Shown here piece after piece: positions 1 to 5,147 of a stretch of DNA of 9,580 nucleotides (position 1 is its first letter; every line of letters starts with the position of its first letter). The stretch is taken from NCBI GenBank assembly GCA_038325665.1, contig JBBQJF010000196.1:1-9580 (forward strand). Reading direction: 5' to 3'. Under the pieces are notes generated by a model. It was given only the letters and a program-made list of their open reading frames with translations. It did not search any database and had not been told where the DNA came from. The DNA comes from CAUJGQ01 sp038325665 (lineage in GTDB: Bacteria; Chloroflexota; Dehalococcoidia; CAUJGQ01). A program made the position numbers and the translations under genes.

Positions 1-2
1 AT

Positions 3-83
3 CCCGCCAACGCCGCCCTCACCCATGAGATCGCCGGCAAGACCGCCCTCGGCATCCTCGGTGAGGAGCCGCGCTGGGGGTAG
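3..83 (+). CDS. 3' end of an unidentified gene (partial)
   Basis: An open frame enters from the left edge and ends at the TAG at 81-83, giving 26 residues that end in GILGEEPRWG. The codons are GC-rich at third positions (gcc, ctc, atc, ggc), as in a real gene of this genome. A strong hairpin 23 bases after the stop supports a genuine gene end. The visible tail, including LTHEIAGKTALG, is too short to assign to a family and I do not recognise it. The start and most of the gene lie outside the window. Confidence 0.6.
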   Translation, partial: PANAALTHEIAGKTALGILGEEPRWG

Positions 84-106
84 CGGGCGTCCCCGTGTGT
101 CGCGCT

Positions 107-134
107 GCGCGCGCCTCGACTATGAGGCGCGCGC
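107..134 (+). terminator. 11-bp GC-rich hairpin, possible terminator
   Basis: The arms 107-117 and 124-134 are perfectly complementary (11 bp, almost all G-C) around a six-base loop, GACTAT. The hairpin begins 23 bases after the stop codon of the upstream partial gene and ends 79 bases before the cupin gene. There is no T-tract after it, so it is not a classical intrinsic terminator. It may terminate weakly, protect the 3' end of the upstream mRNA, or sit in the leader of the cupin gene. Confidence 0.5.
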
Positions 135-213
135 TACTAGAAAGACGGCGTGACGAGGATGTCGGGTCGGATAGAGCTACCAGTCATTCATACGAGATAA
201 AGGAGCGACAACC

Positions 214-684
214 ATGCCACGCGTCATGAAGTCCGTAATTCGGCCGCGTCTCGCCCTGCCGGCGCTGTTCGCGGCCGCCCTGCTCACGATAATCGGTGTC
301 CACTATACCGGTAGCGCGCGTGCGGCACAGGGGGCAGCCCCGCGGGCGGTGTCCGCCGCCCCGGCCGCCCAGCAGCCGCCCGCGCTCGAGCGGTTCGCCG
401 TTTACGGCCTGCCCGCCGGCAAGGCCACCGGCAATCCGGTCCATGTCACGTTTCCGGCCGGCACCAACCTCAAGCATGTCCACGGCGGTCCGACCTTCGT
501 CTATGTGATCAGCGGCTCGCTTACGATCATCGAGTCGAACGGCATGACACAGACCTACAGCGCCGGGATGTTCTTCTCGGAAGGACCAGGGCACATCCAC
601 ACCGTGGTCGTCCCCCAGAGCGCCGAGGTGTTCTACCTCCAGTTCCTGCCCCCCGATGCCGAGGACACCATCCCAGTGCAGTAA
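214..684 (+). CDS. Exported single-domain cupin protein
   Basis: This 156-residue protein has a signal sequence or membrane anchor (hydrophobic stretch about residues 12-30, plausible cleavage near ARA-AQ at 37-38), then an Ala/Pro-rich linker to about residue 56, then one cupin beta-barrel. Cupin motif 1 is recognisable as H88-V-H90 followed by GGP and VYVISG. The metal-ligand glutamate usual a few residues after HxH appears to be Thr or Phe here. Motif 2 is GPGHIH, with H127 and H129. A cupin fold is therefore well supported, but substrate and activity are not, and metal binding would need a non-canonical ligand set. AAAGGAG at 199-205, eight bases before the ATG, selects this start; an internal ATG at codon 5 has no better site. 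It opens a run of four genes for exported proteins on the same strand. Confidence 0.8.
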   Translation: MPRVMKSVIRPRLALPALFAAALLTIIGVHYTGSARAAQGAAPRAVSAAPAAQQPPALERFAVYGLPAGKATGNPVHVTFPAGTNLKHVHGGPTFVYVISGSLTIIESNGMTQTYSAGMFFSEGPGHIHTVVVPQSAEVFYLQFLPPDAEDTIPVQ

Positions 685-807
685 TAGGAAGCACGGTGCG
701 TCGTCCGGCGGCGTGCCGCGCATCCGTTGCTATCGCCTCTGGGTGCTCGGCTATCCCGCCGTTCATGACTGTGCCCGGCGGCCGATGAACGACATAGCTG
801 CAATCCC

Positions 808-880
808 CTCGTCAACAGGCGCTCCCCACATCCGCCAGAATAACCGACGGGAATGTGGCGACCTCGGGGGTGTTGACGGG
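808..880 (+). promoter_or_regulatory. Nested stem structure, possible RNA leader
   Basis: The outer stem pairs 808-817 with 871-880 (10 bp including one G-U). Inside it, CCACAT at 826-831 pairs with ATGTGG at 853-858. The remaining bases form internal loops and an apical loop. The two stems are nested consistently, so the whole 73-base segment can fold as one element. It lies 71 bases upstream of the next start codon, with a further hairpin in between. I cannot match it to a known riboswitch class. Chance nesting in GC-rich DNA is possible. Confidence 0.3.
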
Positions 881-894
881 CGGCTGACTCGCAA

Positions 895-918
895 GCCAAG
901 GCAGTGCTACGCCTTGGC
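895..918 (+). promoter_or_regulatory. 8-bp perfect hairpin upstream of start codon
   Basis: GCCAAGGC at 895-902 and GCCTTGGC at 911-918 form a perfect 8-bp stem with an eight-base loop. The stem ends 33 bases before the ATG at 952 and 20 bases before its ribosome site, so it would lie in the 5' untranslated region of that gene. It could equally be an operator-like dyad in DNA. There is no T-tract. Confidence 0.35.
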
Positions 919-951
919 ACATGACCTGAGAAACGACCGGAGAGATCCAAC

Positions 952-1527
952 ATGAAGACGAAACTCATTGCAATCGTCGGCCTGGTGGCCCTGTCGATGT
1001 TCGCTGTGGCCTTCGTTGCGCGGCCGGGGCGAACGCAGGCGCAGTACACCGATGGGCCAGTGGCCCCGCTCGTCACCGCGGTTCGGACCGCAACGGAGCA
1101 ATTCAAGAATGCCGACGCGGCGACGTCGGCCGGCTATGCACTCCTCCATGGTTGCGTCAGTGGACCACAGGAGGGGGCAATGGGCATCCATCTCGCCAAC
1201 GGCGGCCTGGTCGGCGACGGCATGCTCGACCCAACGCGCCCGGAGGCGCTGCTATACGAGGTCCGCAACGGGCGGCATGAGCTACTCGGCGTAGAGTATG
1301 TCGTGCTCGCCGAGGCCTGGCACGCCCGCAACGAGGCGCCGCCCGTGCTGATGGGACAATTGTTCAACTACGTCAGCAGCCCCAACCGCTTCGGCCTCCC
1401 GCCGTTCTACGAGCTGCACGTGTGGGCGTGGAAGGCCAACCCCCGGGGCACGTTCGCGGACTTTAATCCGAACGTTACGTGCGAGCAGTTTACCCTGGAC
1501 AGCGCACCCCACGACGCACATCGCTAG
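952..1527 (+). CDS. Secreted protein of an uncharacterised family (MGIH / ELHVWAWK motifs)
   Basis: This 191-residue protein starts with a clear Sec-type signal peptide (basic KTK, hydrophobic residues 5-22, likely cleavage near TQA-QY at 30). The mature part resembles a widespread bacterial family that I know only as hypothetical. Typical landmarks are a helix rich in Ala and Thr (about 40-62), a Cys in HGCVSGP (C68), MGIH (77-80), a Gly/Asp loop followed by DPTRPEALLYE (93-103), LLGVEYVV, ELHVWAWKANPRG (154-166), and a second Cys near the C-terminus (C177). The two cysteines could form a disulfide after export. H80, E154 and H156 are candidates for metal or active-site residues, but this is inference. 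GGAGAG at 939-944, seven bases before the ATG, selects the start. The protein lies between two other exported proteins. Confidence 0.75.
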   Translation: MKTKLIAIVGLVALSMFAVAFVARPGRTQAQYTDGPVAPLVTAVRTATEQFKNADAATSAGYALLHGCVSGPQEGAMGIHLANGGLVGDGMLDPTRPEALLYEVRNGRHELLGVEYVVLAEAWHARNEAPPVLMGQLFNYVSSPNRFGLPPFYELHVWAWKANPRGTFADFNPNVTCEQFTLDSAPHDAHR

Positions 1528-1603
1528 CGTGCCCGCCGTGTCATCTCAAATCAAGGTGGCCCACCGGCGGACCCACGAACTTGATTCTTCAATACGTGAA
1601 CAC

Positions 1604-1647
1604 CGCACACGCGCCGGGAGATGTGCTGGTCCCCCGGCGCGTGTGCG
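1604..1647 (+). terminator. 15-bp perfect hairpin between secreted-protein genes
   Basis: Arms 1604-1618 and 1633-1647 are perfectly complementary over 15 bp, around a 14-base loop. It lies 76 bases after the preceding stop and 44 bases before the ATG at 1692. The stem is very stable, but no T-tract follows, so termination is uncertain. A role in mRNA processing or as a barrier setting the expression of the next gene is equally possible. A smaller palindrome, CTCATGAG, follows at 1648-1655. Confidence 0.55.
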
Positions 1648-1691
1648 CTCATGAGACGCGCGGGGGGCGTTCGGAGAAAGGATGATGTGAG

Positions 1692-2234
1692 ATGATCAGG
1701 CTGATTGCACTCGGTTGCCTGATGGCAGTGGCTATGGTTGCCGCCCCGGCCGTCGGGGCGCGGCCCACGCCAATGACCATGTCGGACGCCCTCCAGGCGC
1801 CGGATGGCAACACCATAATCTTCACGACATTCGCGACCGGTGTGCAGATTTACACCTGCACGGCCCGACCTGATGCGCCAGACACCCACGCGTGGACGTT
1901 CAAGGCGCCCGAGGCGGTGCTGTGGAACGACGCGGGTGAGCAGGTGGGCCGCCACTTCGCCGGACCGAGCTGGCAGGGCAATGACGGCAGCACGGTGGTC
2001 GGTGAGGTGGTGGCGCGCGCCGACGCGGCCGGCCCGGACGCGATTCCCTGGTTGCTGCTCAAGGCGAAGTCCCGCGATGGCGCCGGGATCTTTAGCAGCG
2101 TCACGTACATCCAGCGATTGGAGACCGCTGGCGGCGTCGCGCCCGTCGAGGGCTGCGACCAGGCGGCGGCGGGCGTCGAGCGCGCGGTCCCCTACAGCGC
2201 GACCTACGTGTTCTATGCCGGCGTGGTCCAGTAG
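1692..2234 (+). CDS. DUF3455 family secreted protein
   Basis: This 180-residue protein has a signal peptide (hydrophobic residues 3-20, likely cleavage near VGA-RP at 23). The rest matches the DUF3455 pattern closely: VQIYTC (51-56), FKAPEAVLWN (70-79), GRHFAGPSWQ (86-95), VVGEVVARADA, IPWLLLKAK (118-126), YIQRLETAGGVAP with EGCD (139-156) and VPYSATYVFY (166-175). C56 and C155 are positioned to form a disulfide. The family has no established biochemical function, so none is assigned. Its full length is typical. The start follows a purine-rich GAAAGGA at 1676-1682, nine bases upstream; the ATG at 1682 runs straight into TGA and is excluded. It is the third of four consecutive exported-protein genes, and the next gene begins 152 bases further on. 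Confidence 0.85.
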   Translation: MIRLIALGCLMAVAMVAAPAVGARPTPMTMSDALQAPDGNTIIFTTFATGVQIYTCTARPDAPDTHAWTFKAPEAVLWNDAGEQVGRHFAGPSWQGNDGSTVVGEVVARADAAGPDAIPWLLLKAKSRDGAGIFSSVTYIQRLETAGGVAPVEGCDQAAAGVERAVPYSATYVFYAGVVQ

Positions 2235-2291
2235 GGCCACCTCACGCACGACTTGCACACCTTCTTTTCCTCACACAAGCACGCGTACATG

Positions 2292-2344
2292 GAACCCATC
2301 CCTCGACCGGCCGGCTGCTGCCGGCGCTGCCGAAGGATGGGTTC
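2292..2344 (+). terminator. Two-tier hairpin ahead of the RTX gene
   Basis: GAACCCATCC at 2292-2301 pairs perfectly with 2335-2344 (10 bp). Inside, GCCGGC at 2310-2315 pairs with GCCGGC at 2320-2325 around a TGCT loop. The element lies 57 bases after the DUF3455 stop and 42 bases before the RTX start at 2387. No T-tract follows. It could end the DUF3455 transcript or form the leader of the RTX mRNA. Confidence 0.5.
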
Positions 2345-2386
2345 AGGCCGGGTTGCTTGACCGATGACCAACAGGAGATCAAATCC

Positions 2387-4378
2387 ATGAACTCGCATGT
2401 ATCCCGGCCACGCCGGCGGACACGTATTCTCGCGGGGCTCATCACCGCGACGGCGCTCGGCCTCGGCATGGCGACCTCGGTGAGCGCACAGAGTAAGGCC
2501 GCGGAGATTTCCGCCACCTTCGAGCCCGTGGCGGGGGTGTTGACCGTGCGCGGCAGAGCCGCGGACAACGTCATTACGGTCAGTCGGGACGCGACCGGGA
2601 ACATCCTGGTCAATGACGGCGCGGTCGCGATCAATGGCGGCACGCCGACCGTCGCGAACACGACCCTCGTCCGCGTTCTCGGCGGCCCCGGTAATGACCA
2701 GATCACTATCCTCGATAACGGCAATGCCCCCCTGCCGCCCGCGTACGTTGAGGGCGGCGCCGGGAACGACACGCTGATCGGTGGCTCGGGCGCCGACGAT
2801 CTCGATGGCGGCGCGGGCGATGACACCCTGCAGGGCAGGGATGGCGACGACCTGCTGAAGGGTGGCCCCGGTGAGGACACGATAATCGGCGGCCGCGGCG
2901 CCGATACGATGCTCGGCGGCGTCGGCAGTGACCAGTTCCCCTGGAACCCCGGTGATGGCAGCGATGTCATCGACGGCCAGGGGGGCGTCGATACGATGCT
3001 CTTCAACGGCAGCAACGCGAACGAGCGCATCGACCTATCGGCGAGCGGTGGGCATGTGCGCTTCACCCGCGATGTGGCCGCCATTGTGATGGACCTCACC
3101 AATGTACAACAGGTGATGTTCCAGGCTTTCGGCGGCGCCGACACCATCACCGTCAACGATCTCGGCGGCACCGACCTCAAGGGTGTCACGCTCAACCTGG
3201 CGGCCGTGGGTGGCGCGGGCGATGGCCAGGCTGATACGGTCATCGTCAACGGCACCGACCGCGACGACATGATCGCGGTCAGTGGGTCGCGGACGGCGGG
3301 CGTGACGGTATCAGGCCTGGCGGCCAAGGTCACGATCGTGGGCGGCGAGGCCACGGGCGACCAGATCGTGATCAACGGGCTGGCTGGGACGGACTCCGTT
3401 GAGACCAACGGCGGCGCCGCCGCCGACACCTTCACTGTCACCGCCAATGGCACGCGAGTGCGGGTGGGCCGTATCAGCCCGGACCCGCTCGAATTCGACA
3501 TCGCCGTCGAGAGCCTGACAGTGCACGGCAACGGTGGCGACGACACCATCACGGCCGGCAACGGCCTCGCCGCGCTTACCCAGCTCACGCTCGACGGCGG
3601 CCCCGGCAACGACATCCTCACCGGCGGGGATGGCGCGGACCTGCTGATTGGCGGCCCCGGCAACGACACCCTCACCGGCGGACGGGGTATCGACACGGTG
3701 CGTGGCGGCGCCGGCGACGACACCCTCGTCTGGAATCCCGGCGACGGCAATGATGTGGTCGAGGGTCAGGCCGGCCACGACACCCTGCTCTTCAATGGCA
3801 GCAACGCGAACGAACGCATCGACGTGTCGGCGGACGGTAGGCGGGTGCGCTTCACCCGCGACGTGGCTGCCATTGTCATGGATGTCGATGGTGTTGAGGA
3901 GGTGACCTTCACCGCCCGCGGCGGCAGCGACACGATGACGGTCCATGATCTCAAGGGCACCGACGTCAGGCGGGTCACGCTCAACCTGGAGAGCCTGCCG
4001 GGCAGCGGCGCTGGCGACGGCCAGGCCGACACGGTGATCGTCAACGGCACGACCCGCAAGGATGCTGTCACCATCAGCGGCTCCGGCGCCAGCTATGCGG
4101 TGGCCGGCCTCACCGCGCTCGTGCAGGTGAACGGCTCCGAGGGGGCCAACGACCGGCTCGTCGTCAACGCGCTGGCCGGTGACGACATCGTCGACGCGTC
4201 GGCCCTCCCTGCCGGCATCGTGAGGCTGACGGTGGACGGCGGCGATGGCGACGACGTGCTCACCGGCAGCGCCGGCGACGACACCCTCATCGGCGGTCTC
4301 GGCGACGACGTGCTCACCGGCGGTCCCGGCAATGACACGCTGGACGGCGGCCCCGGCGCTAACATCGTCATCCAATAG
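2387..4378 (+). CDS. Exported RTX-type calcium-binding repeat protein with internal duplication
   Basis: This 663-residue protein has a basic N-terminus (RPRRRTR), a hydrophobic segment and a likely cleavage site at VSA-QS (34-35). Three arrays of the glycine/aspartate nonapeptide GGxGxDxLx follow: seven repeats at 123-185, five at 404-448 and five at 618-662. By analogy with the hemolysin-type calcium-binding family, these should bind calcium and fold as parallel beta-rolls outside the cell. Two homologous non-RTX modules (from residues 186 and 449, sharing WNPGDG, FNGSNANERID and RFTRDVAAIVMD) separate the arrays, offset by 263 codons. The last nonapeptide ends GANIVIQ, losing its Asp, and nothing follows that resembles a type I secretion tail, so Sec or Tat export is more likely. 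AGGAG at 2373-2377 selects ATG 2387 over an in-frame TTG at 2357. No catalytic domain is visible; an adhesive or structural surface role is inference. Confidence 0.88.
   Translation: MNSHVSRPRRRTRILAGLITATALGLGMATSVSAQSKAAEISATFEPVAGVLTVRGRAADNVITVSRDATGNILVNDGAVAINGGTPTVANTTLVRVLGGPGNDQITILDNGNAPLPPAYVEGGAGNDTLIGGSGADDLDGGAGDDTLQGRDGDDLLKGGPGEDTIIGGRGADTMLGGVGSDQFPWNPGDGSDVIDGQGGVDTMLFNGSNANERIDLSASGGHVRFTRDVAAIVMDLTNVQQVMFQAFGGADTITVNDLGGTDLKGVTLNLAAVGGAGDGQADTVIVNGTDRDDMIAVSGSRTAGVTVSGLAAKVTIVGGEATGDQIVINGLAGTDSVETNGGAAADTFTVTANGTRVRVGRISPDPLEFDIAVESLTVHGNGGDDTITAGNGLAALTQLTLDGGPGNDILTGGDGADLLIGGPGNDTLTGGRGIDTVRGGAGDDTLVWNPGDGNDVVEGQAGHDTLLFNGSNANERIDVSADGRRVRFTRDVAAIVMDVDGVEEVTFTARGGSDTMTVHDLKGTDVRRVTLNLESLPGSGAGDGQADTVIVNGTTRKDAVTISGSGASYAVAGLTALVQVNGSEGANDRLVVNALAGDDIVDASALPAGIVRLTVDGGDGDDVLTGSAGDDTLIGGLGDDVLTGGPGNDTLDGGPGANIVIQ
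2942..3400 (+). repeat. Internal duplication, copy 1, of the RTX gene
   Basis: This segment encodes residues 186-338 and matches 3731-4192 at the protein level, and over stretches at the DNA level. Shared landmarks are WNPGDG, FNGSNANERID, RFTRDVAAIVMD, VTLNL, GAGDGQADTVIVNG and the ending LAGxDxV. The offset is 789 bases at its start. Confidence 0.8.
3731..4192 (+). repeat. Internal duplication, copy 2, of the RTX gene
   Basis: This is the second copy of the module at 2942-3400. It differs by a two-residue insertion (LPGSGAGDG against VGGAGDG), a one-residue loss further on, and scattered substitutions. The calcium-binding nonapeptide arrays lie immediately before each copy, so array plus module is the duplicated unit. 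Confidence 0.8.
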
Positions 4379-4382
4379 CAGT

Positions 4383-4448
4383 GGGAGGGCGGCGGGAGGG
4401 GTGCACTGATCAGCCATCACGATCAGTCGCCGTCCGCCGCTCACTCCC
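4383..4448 (+). terminator. Imperfect long stem-loop after the RTX gene
   Basis: Three stacked helices can form: GGGAG at 4383-4387 with CTCCC at 4444-4448, GCGGCGG at 4389-4395 with CCGCCGC at 4434-4440, and ACTGATC at 4405-4411 with GATCAGT at 4421-4427. The structure starts four bases after the RTX stop codon, as expected of a transcript end. It has internal loops and no T-tract. Confidence 0.5.
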
Positions 4449-4461
4449 TCCATGGCGCATG

Positions 4462-4513
4462 GTGTACACGGTCGCCGGTCCTTGACAGGCGCGCTTCCTG
4501 ATGGCTTGATAAA
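4462..4513 (+). promoter_or_regulatory. Putative promoter/operator of the decayed vapBC locus
   Basis: TTGACA at 4482-4487 is a perfect -35 consensus. The downstream match is poor: the best -10-like word, GATAAA at 4508-4513, is 20 bases away and nearly touches the ATG at 4517. An 8-bp palindrome, GTGTACAC (4462-4469), lies just upstream and could be an operator half for an autoregulating VapB dimer. This is a weak prediction. Confidence 0.3.
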
Positions 4514-4516
4514 GCT

Positions 4517-5022
4517 ATGCAGATAACGATTGACCTGCCCGATGACCTGCTGCGACGCGTGACCGCGCGGGCCGCCCGCGAGGGCTGACGCTCACCGAGC
4601 TGATTGCCCACCTGGTGGAGTCCGGCATGCAGCAGGCCGCGCCGCCGGCCGCCGCCGTTCCGCGCCCCCGCCGCGGCCGCGTGGCTCCAGATCACGTTCA
4701 CGCCGTGCCGGCCCGTCGCTACTGGGAGCATGAGTCGGCCGTGCAAGTAGCGTTCTGCCGTGTCACCGCACTGGCCTTTCTCCGCCCCCTGACCAATCCC
4801 CACATCATGCAACATGGCGTTGTAACCGGCCGCGAAGCATGGGACATCTCCATGCAATGGCGGGCCATGCCGGAGGTGGTCTTTCTCGCCGACCCGGAGG
4901 GGACTGACGACCGACTCCACCGCCTCAGCCGCACCGTCGCCATCGGCGACCACCGGCTCGTCACCTTCGACCGCGACTTCGCCCGCTTTCCCGGACTCTC
5001 CCTGCCGCGGTTGCAGGGCTGA
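4517..5022 (+). pseudogene. Decayed vapB-vapC toxin-antitoxin remnant (frameshift plus fusion)
   Basis: The ATG at 4517 begins a ribbon-helix-helix VapB-type antitoxin (MQITIDLPDDLLRRV...) that stops after 23 codons at TGA 4586-4588. Adding one base there, for example restoring CTG, would continue the expected TLTELIAHLVESGMQQ sequence in the next frame, so a one-base loss is the simplest explanation. That second frame then runs from the Pro/Arg-rich VapB tail directly into VapC PIN-domain sequence: APDHVHAVPARRYWE, AFCRVTALAFLR, LTNPHIM and finally LVTFDRDFARFPGL, ending at TGA 5020-5022. The VapC start, with its first catalytic aspartate (a DVN-type motif), is missing, and so is the usual WTDAYLAA-like segment before GDHRLVTFDRDF. 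In active pairs VapB restrains VapC, a PIN ribonuclease. Here neither activity is likely. No ribosome site supports the GTG at 4615 as a start. Confidence 0.8.
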
Positions 5023-5101
5023 TGATGATTGCACCGCGATACGCCGCATCGGCCCGCCATGTTCCGGGTCGGCATCCGAGGCCTGTTCCCGCTCAGTTGG
5101 G

Positions 5102-5140
5102 TACACTGGCGCGGACGTCGCAAGCCAACCAGACCAGGAG
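5102..5140 (+). promoter_or_regulatory. Possible -10 and ribosome site for the carboxyltransferase
   Basis: TACACT at 5102-5107 matches four of six bases of a sigma70 -10 box but has no recognisable -35 at the proper distance. AGGAG at 5136-5140, seven bases before ATG 5148, is a strong ribosome site and decides the start of the following gene. The rest of 5023-5147 shows no gene. Confidence 0.3.
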
Positions 5141-5147
5141 CACCAGG

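Larger units (their letters stand above)
685..951 (+). other. 267-bp intergenic region with structured leader
   Basis: I see no convincing gene here. A small open frame crossing 656-955 overlaps the ends of both flanking genes and has no ribosome site. The stretch contains a nested pair of stems (808-880) and a separate 8-bp hairpin (895-918), listed separately, and then the GGAGAG ribosome site at 939-944 for the next gene. No clear sigma70-type -35/-10 pair was found; TTGACG at 873-878 lies inside the stem and has no matching -10. Confidence 0.6.

Noticed and set aside
656..955. Small plus-strand gene in the gap before the MGIH-family gene
   Set aside because: It overlaps the end of the cupin gene and the start of the next gene, has no ribosome site, and its product resembles no family.
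2357..2386. TTG start ten codons upstream for the RTX protein
   Set aside because: It lacks a ribosome site and would place acidic residues before the signal peptide. ATG 2387 has AGGAG at proper spacing and a normal basic N-terminus.
2242..3750. Long minus-strand open frame (502 codons) opposite the RTX gene
   Set aside because: It is the mirror of the repetitive Gly/Asp codons: its product is a monotonous Ser/Pro/Val string and it has no ribosome site. The plus-strand protein has a signal peptide and recognisable calcium-binding repeats.
5022..5147. N-terminal extension of the carboxyltransferase starting at ATG 5022
   Set aside because: The 42 extra residues resemble nothing in the family, no ribosome site precedes 5022, and AGGAG stands seven bases before ATG 5148.
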